This document shows positions 1 to 8,795 of a stretch of DNA of 64,000 nucleotides, piece by piece. The DNA lies in the NCBI GenBank assembly GCA_030648295.1, contig JAUSID010000110.1, forward strand, positions 1 to 64,000, read 5' to 3'. The notes beneath the pieces are model-generated. The model saw only the letters and a program-made list of their open reading frames with translations, was not told the origin of the DNA and searched no databases. Source of the stretch: Opitutaceae bacterium. GTDB lineage: Bacteria; Verrucomicrobiota; Verrucomicrobiia; Opitutales; Opitutaceae. Both the position numbers and the translations under genes were made by a program. Positions within the stretch are counted from its first letter, which is position 1; every line of letters begins with the position of its first letter.

Positions 1-229
1 CGGGCGCGCCCGGGATTGGCCGCCGCGCGCCGGTTCAAACCTTCTTGGCGCCGAGTGCAAAATGCACAGCTTGACCCCTGTTCCGCCACCCACGAGGTGC
101 GGAGCTTGCGTTGCGAAGCGCCGTTGCTGGCGTGTTTGCGAGCGGCCGCCAAGCAGCGGGCGACGGTGCCGTCGCGCGGCAGCCAACCTCGCCGGCGGCG
201 GCGATTTTTAAACGGTTGAGTGAAAGATT
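1..229. other. gene-free left edge with decayed sequence
   Basis: No convincing gene was found. The stretch holds a TTGACCCCTGT motif near 71-81 and, just beyond its end, an ACCTGACCCC motif near 234-243. Both resemble the inverted GGGTCAGGT/GGGACAGGT motifs that flank the RAYT gene near 42 kb. It also holds GGCAGCCAACCTCG at 178-191, which recurs at 17542-17555. Minus-strand open frames read through from the receptor relic to the right without family resemblance, so this looks like degraded or rearranged DNA. Confidence 0.4.
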
Positions 230-249
230 AGCAACCTGACCCCGTCGTT

Positions 250-600
250 TTGCCCCAATACTCGGGCCGGCGGCCACCGCGTTTTGCCGCTGGCGGCCGC
301 GATAATTCCAGTTCATCCGGACAATGTATCTGTCTCGCGTGAGCCTCACGCCACAATTGCCGCGCCGCGGCGCCGCGAACGCTCCGGGAATCCGGCTCAG
401 GTTTGCCCCCGTCGCCCGCCAGGTCGTGGCATTCGCGAAGACCTGCACACCGCGTGCCCACGCCGGCAGAAACGCCAGCGCCTGCTTGTAGTCGAGCTCG
501 ATGCGAGAGGAAACTGGATTTTCAGCGGGTCGGGCCGGGAGGGGTTTGCCGGGGTGTACCAGGCGGTGATTTCGGGCCCCGGTGGCTTGACCGTCAGTGT
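250..600 (-). pseudogene. TonB-dependent receptor relic (C-terminal barrel fragment)
   Basis: On the minus strand about 110 residues match the last part of the receptor at the right edge of this window. The relic reads LDYKQALAFLPAWARGVQVF, then LTRDRYIVRMNWNYRGRQRQ; the intact gene has NYKQSLTFLPRWARGVHVF and LTRERWNVRTNWNYRGRQRR. This is the penultimate strand region of an Opitutaceae-type TonB receptor. The match stops near 250, before the usual final barrel strands, and upstream (around 510-575) a neighbouring frame carries a receptor-like EITAWYTPANP segment, so a frameshift is likely. No start, plug or TonB box is present, so it cannot make a working receptor. It lies 3' of the signalling operon and shows no link to it. 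Confidence 0.7.
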
Positions 601-638
601 AGCAAGATGCAGATGCTCGCGGACAAACCGCGCTTGCG

Positions 639-1676
639 TTACTGTAGCGCGGACACGGCGAACGCTTGAATCGGCTCCTGCCGGTTTTTCACGAACTTCG
701 GCCCCAGATCCTCGGCCACCGCTCCGCCTAGCCGCCGGTACGTCATCTCACTGACCAGCACCTGCCCTTTGGCCGCCTCCTGGGTCAATCGGCTGGCAAC
801 ATTTACCACATCACCAATTGCCGTATAATCGAGCCGCCGGTCCGAGCCGATATTGCCGATCACCAGCTCCCCCGAGTTGACGCCACATCCGACTCCGAGC
901 GGATACTTCAGCGCTGGATGTTTAACCGCACTCGCACTCTGCACGATCTGAAGAGCACCGGCCACGGCGCGTCGCGGGTGATCCGGTTGCAGGATGATTG
1001 CTCCGAAATGCGCCATGAGGCCATCGCCGGTAAACTTGTCCACCGCCCCGCCATGTTGAAATACCGCTTCCACGGCGGTGCCGAGAAACAAGTTGATGAC
1101 TTCCACCACCTCCTCGGGCGCCCGGGTCTCCGACCATGCGGTAAAACCTCGCACGTCCACGAAGATTATGGACGCGTCACGGCGATTGCCTCCCGGATGA
1201 ATCAAGTCAGGATTGTCCATCAGCTGTTGCGCCACCGCCGAGTCGACATAACGCTCAAACGTGCGTCGCATGTGCAGTCGCTCGGCCTCCTCCAGCCGTT
1301 TGACTCGAAGCAGCGATTTCACCCGCGCGATCAACTCATGCCGGTTGAACGGCTTGGAAATGAAATCATCCGCTCCCGCTTCGATTCCGGTCACGCGGTC
1401 CTCGGAGGCGTTGAGTGCCGTCAGCAAAACGATGGGAATATGCCGGTACTGCTTATGGTTTTTTAGCCGGCGACAGACTTCAAAGCCGTCCATCTTGGGC
1501 ATGTTCACATCCAGGAGGATGAGATCCGGCGCTTCCCTTTCCACCTGTGCCAAGCACTGGAGCCCGTCACTGGCTTTGTCTACGCGACATCCGATCGATT
1601 TAAGATGCACCTCAGCGAGCATGACGTTCTGCGGATGATCATCCACCACCAGCACGAGGAAAGGCACATCGCTCAT
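639..1676 (-). CDS. response regulator with class III adenylate/guanylate cyclase output domain
   Basis: A 345-residue cytoplasmic protein that should make cyclic nucleotide when its receiver is phosphorylated. Residues 5-120 are a receiver with acidic pocket VDDH, phosphoacceptor Asp56 (LILLDVNMP) and the SKPF lysine at about 108. Residues 165-345 form a class III cyclase catalytic domain: metal-binding Asp174 (FVDVRGF) and Asp218 (KFTGDG), Lys214, and DYTAIGDVVNVASRL carrying the transition-state Asn292 and Arg296. Lys214 with Thr285 fits adenine recognition, so cAMP is the likelier product (inference). The start at 1676 was chosen because its ATG overlaps the TGA of the upstream receiver gene (ATGA); a longer frame exists upstream. 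It is the last gene of the five-gene operon, hence the probable output. Confidence 0.88.
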   Translation of the reverse strand: MSDVPFLVLVVDDHPQNVMLAEVHLKSIGCRVDKASDGLQCLAQVEREAPDLILLDVNMPKMDGFEVCRRLKNHKQYRHIPIVLLTALNASEDRVTGIEAGADDFISKPFNRHELIARVKSLLRVKRLEEAERLHMRRTFERYVDSAVAQQLMDNPDLIHPGGNRRDASIIFVDVRGFTAWSETRAPEEVVEVINLFLGTAVEAVFQHGGAVDKFTGDGLMAHFGAIILQPDHPRRAVAGALQIVQSASAVKHPALKYPLGVGCGVNSGELVIGNIGSDRRLDYTAIGDVVNVASRLTQEAAKGQVLVSEMTYRRLGGAVAEDLGPKFVKNRQEPIQAFAVSALQ

Positions 1677-2056
1677 GCGCTGCTGGGTTGCGCCTTCAAG
1701 AACGAAGTGACGGTCGAGGCGAACTGCTTCGTGTTGATCGGTTTGGTAATATAGCCGACGCACCCCGCTTCCAGGCAGCGCTCCTTGTCTCCTTGCATGG
1801 CGTTGGCGGTCAGCGCCACCACGGGGATATGTGCAAGCGCCGCATCGGCCTTGATTAGGCGGGTCGCCGTCAACCCGTCCATCCCCGACATTTGCACATC
1901 CATTAAAATAAGTTCTACTCCGCTGCGCGCTTTTTCGATCCCCTCCTGCGCACTCGCAGCCGTGTTGACCGAAAAACCAGCGGCTTTGAGTAGAAAGGAG
2001 GCCAGCTGAAGATTTGCGACGGTATCATCAACGATGAGAATTCGTCCGCTCGGCAT
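1673..2056 (-). CDS. single-domain CheY-like response regulator
   Basis: A 127-residue stand-alone receiver domain. Visible are the acidic pair in LIVDDT (residues 8-12), phosphoacceptor Asp53 in [13 protein letters not shown], the conserved Thr in ALTANAM and Lys105 in YITKPIN. No output domain follows, so it should act by protein contact or as a phosphorelay intermediate between the hybrid kinase and the receiver-cyclase. Its 5' end lies 29 bp inside the kinase gene and its stop overlaps the cyclase start, implying translational coupling and fixed stoichiometry. The cognate partner is inferred from position only. Confidence 0.9.
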   Translation of the reverse strand: MPSGRILIVDDTVANLQLASFLLKAAGFSVNTAASAQEGIEKARSGVELILMDVQMSGMDGLTATRLIKADAALAHIPVVALTANAMQGDKERCLEAGCVGYITKPINTKQFASTVTSFLKAQPSSA

Positions 2057-3911
2057 AATGTTCCTTACTCGTTACCTTTTGCAGCATTGACAGGAGCAAA
2101 TTCACATCCAGGGGTTTGATCAGATGGCCTGCCGCACCGGCCTCGCGCGCCGTGGCTGGATCGTTCACGAACGAGATGACGATCACCGGTATATTTGAAG
2201 TGGAGGGCTGCTGTTTTAATTCCTTGAGGACGTGCCAGCCGTCCTCCTTCGGCAGGAGAATGTCCAATGTGATCGCCTGCGGCCGGAGCTGTCTGGCCTT
2301 TTGCAGCGCTTGCTCGGCCGATGTCGCACACTCCACCTGGTATCCTCCGCGCGCAAGATGGAACGACAACAAAGACGCGGACGGCTGATCATCCTCGACC
2401 ACCAGCACCATGGGCTTGCCAGCCGACGACGACGCGGCCATGGGCGGGGAGGACCCGTCCGGCTGCCTCAGGGGCAGCATCATGATGAAGGTGGATCCCT
2501 TCCCGACTTCCGATTCGACGGACACATCGCCGCCCATCAGTCGCAGCATCCGTCTGACCAAAGCCAGGCCCAAGCCGGTGCCCTGTTGCTGCCGTGCATA
2601 ACCGGAATCGATCTGCTTGAACTCTTCGAAGAGCGTTGCCTGGTCTTCCGGCTTCATCCCGATGCCGGTGTCCCGCACCCTGATCGCGATCCAGCCGGGT
2701 TTGACCCGATCGGCCAGCGTCGTGACCGAGCCGCCTTCCGGAGTGAATTTGACCGCATTCGAAAGCAGGTTGTACATGGTCTGCTTCAAGCGGCTGGCGT
2801 CGTGAAACAGTTCGCCAATCTCGGGATTAATCGTGAGCTGCAGGACCTGCTGTTTCTTCTGCGCGAGCGGCCGCACAATGGCGTATACGCCTTCGAGGCA
2901 TTCCGACAGGTTGATCGCTTCAGGATGCAGTTCCATCTTCCCTGCTTCGACCTTCGAAAGGTCCAGGATGTCGTTGATCAGATTGAGCAGGTGACGACCT
3001 GCATTCAGGATATTCTCCAGGAACTGCTGCCGGGTCGCCTCATCCACGGGCAATTGGGGATCGAGCAGCACTTCGGAGAACCCGATAATCGAATTCATTG
3101 GCGTCCGGAGCTCATGGCTCATGTTGGCCAGGAACTGGCTCTTCGCCTGAGTGGCGGCGAGCGCCCGTCGCTCGGATTGAACCAGTTCCTGGTTCAATCC
3201 GTGGAGCTCGGCTTCGCGCAGCTGGATCTGTGCCAGCATTTCGTTGAACCGATCGATGAGGAAACCAATTTCATCCGCGCTCGTCTTGACGGCGCGGATG
3301 GAATAATTCTTCCGCTCGGAAACGATCCGCGCGGTGTCCGCCAAAGCTAAAATCGGCCCGGAAATTGCACGCTGGAATCGCGATGAACCGAGCACAACGA
3401 GAGCGGATGAAACGATCAGCACGGCCGTCACGATGATCACGTTGCGCTTTAGGCGTGCGTGCAATTCCGTCATGTCAGACTCGATCTGAATCGTGCCGAT
3501 TTTCGCGTCCCGCATCAGCGGCTGCACGACGATCAACCGGCCTCGCTCAAAATAAGCCCCCGGGGCCTTCGGCCCAGGCGCAACGGCGGACGCAGCGTTC
3601 GCATCCCGATCATATTTGGCAAAAAACTTTCCGTCTTTGTCGTACAGCAGAGCCGACATGATCGTCGGGCGCGCTTCGAGTGCGGCGAGCGTGCTCGCGG
3701 CGTCATTCTGCTGAGAAAATTCCAGCGCCGAGGCGCTATTATATCCGATCATCCGCGCCAGGCTCGTGAGCTCCTTCACCATGGACTGCCGATAGGATTG
3801 CGTATCATTCAATCCGAGCAGGACCGCGGAAAGCACGAGCGCCGCACTACTGGTTACGATGACCAGCAGATTCAGCTTCAGTTTGATCGAAGCATTACGC
3901 AGGACAGGCAT
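2028..3911 (-). CDS. membrane hybrid sensor histidine kinase
   Basis: A 627-residue inner-membrane sensor. Transmembrane segments lie at about 12-34 and 157-175, bracketing a roughly 120-residue periplasmic sensor of the CHASE8-like type (family name inferred from layout). HAMP occupies about 178-232, HisKA carries His266 in SHELRTP, and the ATPase has the N box ([13 protein letters not shown]), G1 (RDTGIGM) and G2 (GTGLGLALV). A C-terminal receiver at about 500-615 has Asp550 ([12 protein letters not shown]). Phosphate can therefore pass His266 to Asp550 and possibly on to the two downstream receivers, although no Hpt domain is visible in the window. It lies 19 bp downstream of the YfiR-family gene, which may supply a periplasmic input. 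Confidence 0.92.
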   Translation of the reverse strand: MPVLRNASIKLKLNLLVIVTSSAALVLSAVLLGLNDTQSYRQSMVKELTSLARMIGYNSASALEFSQQNDAASTLAALEARPTIMSALLYDKDGKFFAKYDRDANAASAVAPGPKAPGAYFERGRLIVVQPLMRDAKIGTIQIESDMTELHARLKRNVIIVTAVLIVSSALVVLGSSRFQRAISGPILALADTARIVSERKNYSIRAVKTSADEIGFLIDRFNEMLAQIQLREAELHGLNQELVQSERRALAATQAKSQFLANMSHELRTPMNSIIGFSEVLLDPQLPVDEATRQQFLENILNAGRHLLNLINDILDLSKVEAGKMELHPEAINLSECLEGVYAIVRPLAQKKQQVLQLTINPEIGELFHDASRLKQTMYNLLSNAVKFTPEGGSVTTLADRVKPGWIAIRVRDTGIGMKPEDQATLFEEFKQIDSGYARQQQGTGLGLALVRRMLRLMGGDVSVESEVGKGSTFIMMLPLRQPDGSSPPMAASSSAGKPMVLVVEDDQPSASLLSFHLARGGYQVECATSAEQALQKARQLRPQAITLDILLPKEDGWHVLKELKQQPSTSNIPVIVISFVNDPATAREAGAAGHLIKPLDVNLLLSMLQKVTSKEHYAERTNSHR

Positions 3912-3930
3912 GGCAGACCTACTTGCTGCG

Positions 3931-4551
3931 TCAGCTTTTGACCACTTTCACCAGCTTCAATTTCAATAGCTGTGAGCTGATGGTGAGCCCGGAGCGGGAT
4001 GCAGTATCGTTATTGATCTCCAGGTTAACGATATTGCCTTCGGTCCGTAAATTGACATGTCCGCCGCGCTCGGCGAATCCCGCAATCTCGCCCACCGTGA
4101 GCACAGGTCTGTCCTTAATACTTTCCGTGATCTCGGCCAGCCGCGCCTTTTCTGAAGCGCTGATGAAGAGCAGCTGGCATTGATCGATCTCGGCCGGGTT
4201 GGTCAGCAGTCTTACTACGATCCTTCGGCCTTTTATGACTTTGTCGGACAGAATCGCAGTGAGAACCATCAGCGCCTTGCCGGACGGATCCTGCCCCAGG
4301 ATCCCGATCGTAAACGGTGCATCGGCGGGTGCCAGCGGTGAGCTCGGCCATTCGACATAGCTCAATAGTTTATATAGTAAAGCCGCCTTGATTTCGTATT
4401 CGGCCTGCGTGCCGGTCTGGCCATGACTCCGCGGAACGAACGACAACGCGAGCAGCAAGAGCAGCCCGATGCACTTGAGCGGCGTTCGGCCGCAGCTCGG
4501 GCCCGACGGACGCGGGTTTGTGGGCGGTATTGGGGAGGAGCAGAGGTTCAT
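3931..4551 (-). CDS. YfiR-family (DUF4154) periplasmic protein
   Basis: About 206 residues. The chosen ATG at 4551 overlaps the stop of the upstream barrel gene (ATGA); a longer frame reaches 4617. A hydrophobic export segment ([18 protein letters not shown]) precedes a YfiR-type domain with the typical opening [19 protein letters not shown] and closing [28 protein letters not shown]. In Pseudomonas YfiR is a periplasmic repressor of the diguanylate cyclase YfiN/TpbB. Here no GGDEF gene is adjacent; the neighbour is a hybrid histidine kinase, so a role in modulating that kinase's periplasmic sensor is a reasonable but unproven inference. The YfiR redox cysteines of Pseudomonas are not obvious here. 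Confidence 0.8.
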   Translation of the reverse strand: MNLCSSPIPPTNPRPSGPSCGRTPLKCIGLLLLLALSFVPRSHGQTGTQAEYEIKAALLYKLLSYVEWPSSPLAPADAPFTIGILGQDPSGKALMVLTAILSDKVIKGRRIVVRLLTNPAEIDQCQLLFISASEKARLAEITESIKDRPVLTVGEIAGFAERGGHVNLRTEGNIVNLEINNDTASRSGLTISSQLLKLKLVKVVKS

Positions 4552-5693
4552 TTGTGCGCCTTGCTTAGGGCCGGAGTTCCTCCGAAGGAAACACTCCAAC
4601 TTAAAGTCAGAAGCCATTCCGTCTTGGGGTTTGGGCCGGCCAGCGATTCATAAACCGGGATGCCCCCTTCGAGGCCAAACCGGTGTTTTTTCAACCGACC
4701 GCGTGGAACATAGTAATTAAGCCCGACGAGAGCATCGAGGCGCCGTCCGTTCTGCTTGTTGGGATTGAAGGCGGGATTCGTTTCTCTTTTGGCATCCAAT
4801 TGCGGATCGGAGCCATGGATATTGTCCCATTGCTGCCAATCCAGCCGGACCGACGGACCCAACGATTCCGTCAGTTTATAGTTTGCCCAGGCGCTGAGGC
4901 GATAACGGTTACCCAGCCGGTATCCCACGTCATTTTCATCCAACCGTACCGTGCCGATTAGTTGGCCACCCCAAGCCCAGGTAGTGGACTGGCCCAAGTA
5001 AGTGATCCCTGGCAGGAGATCGTAGGTCCCGGAGCCCAACTGCATCATATACTCCAGACGATCGGGACTGTTGAAGCGTTTCTGAATCGAGCCGGTGGGA
5101 AGACTGAGCCCGGCATTGAGCAGGATCCGATGTGGCCCTTCCCGTGGATTGCCGAAGATGTTGTAGAGCGCCATCACGGTGGTATCGCCAAACCCGCGCG
5201 ACTCGCTGGGAAAGGTCGTGCCATTGCTCCGCAGGTGATGCATGGAAATTACTCTATACTCAGCCATCGCCATGACAGTAACGTTATCTCGAGGCGCATA
5301 CATGACCTCCACCATATGCATTTCCATCGTCATGGAGGTATGCATCACGGTGTATCCCCGCTGGAATGCCTCGGCGTTGGTTATTTTCCGTGAACCGTCG
5401 AGATTACCTCGCTGGTCCATGTACATATAACGGTAACCCACCATCAATTCACGTTCGAGATGGGTGTGGCTGCCCAGCACATTGATCGGGGTGATTTCGA
5501 ACTGGAGCAACGCCTCCAAGCTGAGCTCGGTCAGGTCCCGGGGTCTGCCGGCCGGGGAGTCTTGCGCCGACGTCTGGTCTTTGGCGCCGGAAGCGACACT
5601 TCCAATCCAGAGTCCGAGGAACAGAGCCACGGCCAAACTTGACCGCAGGCACGACGAAAGTCTTTGGAGGGGTAAAGAGTCGTGGTGGCTCAT
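4548..5693 (-). CDS. outer-membrane beta-barrel-like transporter family protein
   Basis: About 381 residues from the ATG at 5693, which directly precedes a signal-peptide-like stretch (SSLAVALFLGLWIGSVASG); a longer frame reaches 5744. After cleavage there is a DLTELSLEALLQFEIT motif, similar to the DLT-LSLEELM-E-V segment near the N terminus of many TonB receptors. The rest alternates hydrophobic and polar residues with many aromatic/glycine strands (MVGYRYMYMDQRGNLDG, SWSVSFGG at the end), as in the metal- or phenol-linked 'transporter' barrels. A Met/His-rich patch (HTSMTMEMHMVEVMYAP) may bind metal. First gene of the signalling operon; its stop overlaps the next start. Function is not established. 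Confidence 0.7.
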   Translation of the reverse strand: MSHHDSLPLQRLSSCLRSSLAVALFLGLWIGSVASGAKDQTSAQDSPAGRPRDLTELSLEALLQFEITPINVLGSHTHLERELMVGYRYMYMDQRGNLDGSRKITNAEAFQRGYTVMHTSMTMEMHMVEVMYAPRDNVTVMAMAEYRVISMHHLRSNGTTFPSESRGFGDTTVMALYNIFGNPREGPHRILLNAGLSLPTGSIQKRFNSPDRLEYMMQLGSGTYDLLPGITYLGQSTTWAWGGQLIGTVRLDENDVGYRLGNRYRLSAWANYKLTESLGPSVRLDWQQWDNIHGSDPQLDAKRETNPAFNPNKQNGRRLDALVGLNYYVPRGRLKKHRFGLEGGIPVYESLAGPNPKTEWLLTLSWSVSFGGTPALSKAHK

Positions 5694-5889
5694 TTGGTGG
5701 AGACAATGGATATGCCTAGTCCGGCAGGCTGCTGCCGTTATCATTCATTCCGCGGGGTGACGGCTGACGCTGCCATAAACGGCGCGTCTCCGGCCTTCAA
5801 GTTATTTCGGCCCTGGCCAGCAGCCGGCGCGCTTCCGGCGGGTCCGTGACGAGTGAAGGAGTGGCCGTGTAGCTCAACTTAAAGCACAG

Positions 5890-5912
5890 GGGTCAGGTCT
5901 TGGGTCAGGTCT
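5890..5912. repeat. paired GGGTCAGGTCT direct repeat
   Basis: GGGTCAGGTCT occurs twice, at 5890-5900 and 5902-5912. It differs at one position from the GGGACAGGT motif that is clustered on both sides of the RAYT gene near 42 kb. It could be an orphan end left by a related element, but the motif is short. Confidence 0.4.
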
Positions 5913-5991
5913 AAAAACTTGTGATCGACGCACGAAGCTCGTGCTGCTCGCAAGGCATTTGAAAGGGACAAGTCGATCTTGCCGCAGCGGA

Positions 5992-6021
5992 GATGCGGGC
6001 GAGCGCGCCCGCGTTCCCAGG
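5992..6021. repeat. family-A dispersed palindrome
   Basis: Matches the pattern ATGCGGGCGAGCGCGCCCGC followed by a CTCCCAGG-like tail. The same core GCGGGCGAGACGCCCGC plus CTCCCAGG tail recurs at 6381, 9021, 9187, 52291, 53952, 55462 and 58666 in either orientation. It folds as a GC hairpin and sits in gaps between genes, like a REP element. Confidence 0.7.
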
Positions 6022-6050
6022 CAGACACAAACTTGAACCCTTCGCGCCCT

Positions 6051-6111
6051 TTGCGGCTTCGCGTGAGCTCTGCCTTGATCGCCCGGAGCTTGTCTCACGC
6101 GAAGCCGCGAA
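6051..6111. repeat. long imperfect hairpin repeat
   Basis: Arms TTGCGGCTTCGCGTGAG (6051-6067) and CTCACGCGAAGCCGCGAA (6094-6111) pair over 17 bases around a loop of about 26. This is a dispersed intergenic hairpin of the type that yields spurious 'REAAKKRSR' peptides in many genomes. Confidence 0.6.
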
Positions 6112-6208
6112 GAAGCGAAGTCGTCAACCACCGCATTTTTCTGCGCGGGGAAACGCGGCGGAACCCGCCGCGGTATTGAAACACAGCCACGCCGCCAGCA
6201 AGCGTGCG

Positions 6209-6280
6209 TGGCTGCGGCATCCTTGCCGCAGATAATCGGAGCGATTGTCGAACACCATCTGCGGCTGGAAGCCGCAGTCG
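6209..6280. repeat. two family-B hairpins
   Basis: CTGCGGCATCCTTGCCGCAG at 6210-6229 and ATCTGCGGCTGGAAGCCGCAG at about 6258-6277. The second recurs almost exactly near 58719-58739 and in variant form near 52409-52426, each time close to a family-A palindrome. Confidence 0.65.
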
Positions 6281-6380
6281 CTGCGGATCGTGCTCCGATC
6301 GCCGCTGAGATCTCCTCGTCACCGAGCCTGCCGCCGATGGTGCAACCGAGTCCGCCCGCATTCGCTCCGCGCTCCGGGCC

Positions 6381-6409
6381 GTTGCGGGCGAGACGCCCGC
6401 GCTCCCAGG
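6381..6409. repeat. family-A dispersed palindrome
   Basis: TTGCGGGCGAGACGCCCGCG followed by CTCCCAGG. It is the reverse complement of the copies at 9021 and 52291 over the core. It lies 3' of glgC, where it could act as an mRNA-end hairpin. Confidence 0.7.
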
Positions 6410-6466
6410 TGACGGGCGCTGTTTTGCACCAATCGAATCGGCTATCCGAGGGTGAAAATGCGCCGA

Positions 6467-7753
6467 TTACACCACCGTGCCGGGCGCCAGAATCGCGTTC
6501 TTCGGCACCACGAGCACGCCGTCGCGCACGATCACTGCGCCGTTGGCGTAGACGCCATCGGCCTTCCCCTCGGCGTTCAGGTTGCACCCATCACCGATGC
6601 GCGTGTTCTTGTCGATGATCGCCCCCTTGACCCGGCAGCCGCGGCCCACGCCGAGGTGCGGCCGGCCCTTGGCCTCGTTGGCGGCCAGCTGCTCCGGCGT
6701 CTCGTAATAATCGGAGCCCATCACGATCGTATCCTCGAGCACCGAGCCTTCGCCGATGTACGAGCGTATGCCGAGCACGCAGTGCTTCAGGCTGGAATCC
6801 GTCAGAATCGAGCCGTCGCCGATCACCACATGGTTGATATCGCAATGGTTCAACTTTGAAGCCGGCAGGTAGCGATCCTGGGTGTAAATCGGCGCGCGCG
6901 AATCGAAGAAGTTGAAGGGCGGCAGCGGCTGGGCGAGCGCGAGATTCGCGTCGAAGAACGCCCGCACCGTTCCGATATCCTCCCAGTAGCCCTCGAACAT
7001 GTGCACGAACAGCTTCTTCTTCCCGAGCAGTCCCGGGATGATTTCGCGGCCGAAATCCGTCATGGTATTGTCGAGCGACTCGGCCAGCACCGCGCGATTG
7101 AAAACGTAGATGCCCATCGAGGCCAGGCAGCGCTTTTCTGCCATCGGCGTCAGCGTCGCCTCGAGCTTCGGGCTGAGCGCGAGGCCTCTGATCAGCGCCG
7201 GGTCCTTCGGTTTCTCGACGAAGCGCACGATGGAAAGATCGTCGTTCACCTGCATCAGCCCGAGCCCCTCGACTTTCGAGACCGGAAACGGAATCGCGGC
7301 AATCGTCACGTCCGCCCCGTGATCGATGTGCTGCTTCACGATCTTCCGAAAATCCATCCGGTAAAGCTGGTCGCCGGAAAGAATCAGCACGATGTCGTGC
7401 GGGAACGAGCGGAAGTGGACGAGGTTTCGCCGCACCGCGTCCGCCGTTCCCTGATACCAGTCGGAGGTTTTTTCCGTCTGCTCCGCGGAGAGGATGTCCA
7501 CGAACCCGCCGCCAAAGGGATCGAAGTGATACGTGTTCTGTACGTGCCGGTGCAGCGACGCGGTTTGGAACTGCGTGAGCAGAAACATCCGGTTGATGTC
7601 GCTGTTGAGGCAGTTGCTGATCGGAATGTCGACCAGCCGGTATTTGCCCGCGAGAGGGACGGCCGGCTTGCAGCGCTCGAGCGTCAGCGGATGCAGTCGG
7701 GTACCGCGACCGCCGCCCATGATGACGGCGAGCACGCGTTTCTGGGTGGTCAT
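6467..7753 (-). CDS. glgC: glucose-1-phosphate adenylyltransferase
   Basis: Makes ADP-glucose from ATP and glucose 1-phosphate for glycogen synthesis. The 428-residue product from the ATG at 7753 has the usual family length; the frame extends 14 codons further without support. The N-terminal nucleotidyltransferase domain shows [13 protein letters not shown] (12-24), the [16 protein letters not shown] substrate segment (29-44), GTADAVRRN and SGDQLYRMD (126-134). The C-terminal third is a left-handed beta-helix of hexapeptide-like repeats. It is transcribed divergently from the epimerase gene, with about 90 bp between their starts. No other glycogen gene is in the window. Confidence 0.95.
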   Translation of the reverse strand: MTTQKRVLAVIMGGGRGTRLHPLTLERCKPAVPLAGKYRLVDIPISNCLNSDINRMFLLTQFQTASLHRHVQNTYHFDPFGGGFVDILSAEQTEKTSDWYQGTADAVRRNLVHFRSFPHDIVLILSGDQLYRMDFRKIVKQHIDHGADVTIAAIPFPVSKVEGLGLMQVNDDLSIVRFVEKPKDPALIRGLALSPKLEATLTPMAEKRCLASMGIYVFNRAVLAESLDNTMTDFGREIIPGLLGKKKLFVHMFEGYWEDIGTVRAFFDANLALAQPLPPFNFFDSRAPIYTQDRYLPASKLNHCDINHVVIGDGSILTDSSLKHCVLGIRSYIGEGSVLEDTIVMGSDYYETPEQLAANEAKGRPHLGVGRGCRVKGAIIDKNTRIGDGCNLNAEGKADGVYANGAVIVRDGVLVVPKNAILAPGTVV

Positions 7754-7844
7754 AAGAAAAATCCCGGGAAAATGGTTTGTAAAACCTTGCCCCACCTTTG
7801 CTCACGAAGCATTTTTCGCCAGCAATTTTTGGGAATAACCGCAT

Positions 7845-8780
7845 ATGGCTCACATTCTCGTCACCGGCGCGGCCGGTTTCATCGGCAGCCACACGGTGGA
7901 TCGGCTGCTGGCCGCGGGCCATGACGTCACTGGCATGGACAATTTTCGCACCGGCCGGCGCGCGAATCTCGAAGCCGCGGGCAAATCCAGCCGGTTCCAT
8001 TTCCACGAACTCGACGTCGCCGCTCCCGGTGCGCTCGACGGAGTCGTGGCGCGGTTGCGACCCGACGCGATAATTCACCTGGCGGCGCTCGTCAGCGTTC
8101 CGGAGAGCGTCGCGAATCCGGAATTGAATTACACGCTAAACGTCCACGCGACGCATCTCGTTGCGGAGGCAGCGCGAACGCACCGCGTACCGCGGGTCGT
8201 CTTCGCCTCGTCCGCCGCGGTCTATGGCGACAGCACGGCGCTGCCCCTGCACGAAAGCATCGCCGGCCGGCCGATCAGCCCCTACGGCGCGGCCAAACTC
8301 GCGTCGGAGTCGATTCTGCTCGGCCACGCCGCCGCGTTCGGCCTCACGGTCCGCTGCCACCGCTACTTCAATGTCTTCGGCCCGCGCCAGGATCCGGCCT
8401 CGCCCTACTCCGGCGTGATTTCCATTTTCGATCGGCGGCACCGCGAAGGGAAAGCGGTGACCATTTACGGCGACGGAAAACAAACGCGCGATTTCATCTC
8501 CGTGCACGATGTCGCAGCCGCGAACGCGATCGCGGCGACGAAGCCGGGGCTCCGCTCCGGGGTCGCGAACATTTGCACCGGCCGCGCGACATCGCTGCTC
8601 GACCTGCTGAAGATCTTCCGAAAGCACTTCCCCGCGGTGCCACCGCTGGTGCAGGGGGAGCCGCGCGCGGGTGACATCGTTCATTCGCTGGGCGCTCCGG
8701 ACGAGGCGCGCGCCGCACTCGGCTTCACCAGCGACGTCACGGTGGAGGAGGGTTTGGACGAATTGATTCGAGTGGGCTGA
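7845..8780 (+). CDS. NAD-dependent epimerase/dehydratase (UDP-glucose 4-epimerase-like)
   Basis: A 311-residue extended short-chain dehydrogenase acting on a nucleotide sugar. It shows the Rossmann motif GAAGFIG (8-14), [13 protein letters not shown], catalytic Ser122/Ser123 region ([10 protein letters not shown]) and Tyr147/Lys151 (YGAAK), then [12 protein letters not shown] and [15 protein letters not shown], which are typical of GalE/WbpP-type enzymes. The exact sugar cannot be told; UDP-glucose or UDP-N-acetylglucosamine 4-epimerisation is likely. It is followed directly by the 185-bp dispersed repeat, and glmS comes next on the same strand, so amino-sugar or envelope polysaccharide precursors are a plausible context. 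Confidence 0.88.
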   Translation: MAHILVTGAAGFIGSHTVDRLLAAGHDVTGMDNFRTGRRANLEAAGKSSRFHFHELDVAAPGALDGVVARLRPDAIIHLAALVSVPESVANPELNYTLNVHATHLVAEAARTHRVPRVVFASSAAVYGDSTALPLHESIAGRPISPYGAAKLASESILLGHAAAFGLTVRCHRYFNVFGPRQDPASPYSGVISIFDRRHREGKAVTIYGDGKQTRDFISVHDVAAANAIAATKPGLRSGVANICTGRATSLLDLLKIFRKHFPAVPPLVQGEPRAGDIVHSLGAPDEARAALGFTSDVTVEEGLDELIRVG

Positions 8781-8795
8781 GGGGCGGTTGGCGCG

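Larger units (their letters stand above)
5694..6466. other. 773-bp gene-free region packed with palindromic repeats
   Basis: No credible gene. In order it holds two direct GGGTCAGGTCT copies (5890-5900, 5902-5912), a family-A palindrome (about 5992-6021), a long hairpin with arms 6051-6067 and 6094-6111, two CTGCGG...CCGCAG hairpins (6209-6230, 6255-6280) and a second family-A palindrome (6381-6409). Short open frames here are translations of the repeats. Between the starts of the repeats and the barrel gene at 5693 there is room for the signalling operon promoter, but no clear -35/-10 pair stands out. Confidence 0.6.

Noticed and set aside
5874-6618. Several overlapping frames in the repeat-rich gap
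   Set aside because: They encode Arg/Ala-rich peptides from palindromes and have no start context or family match.
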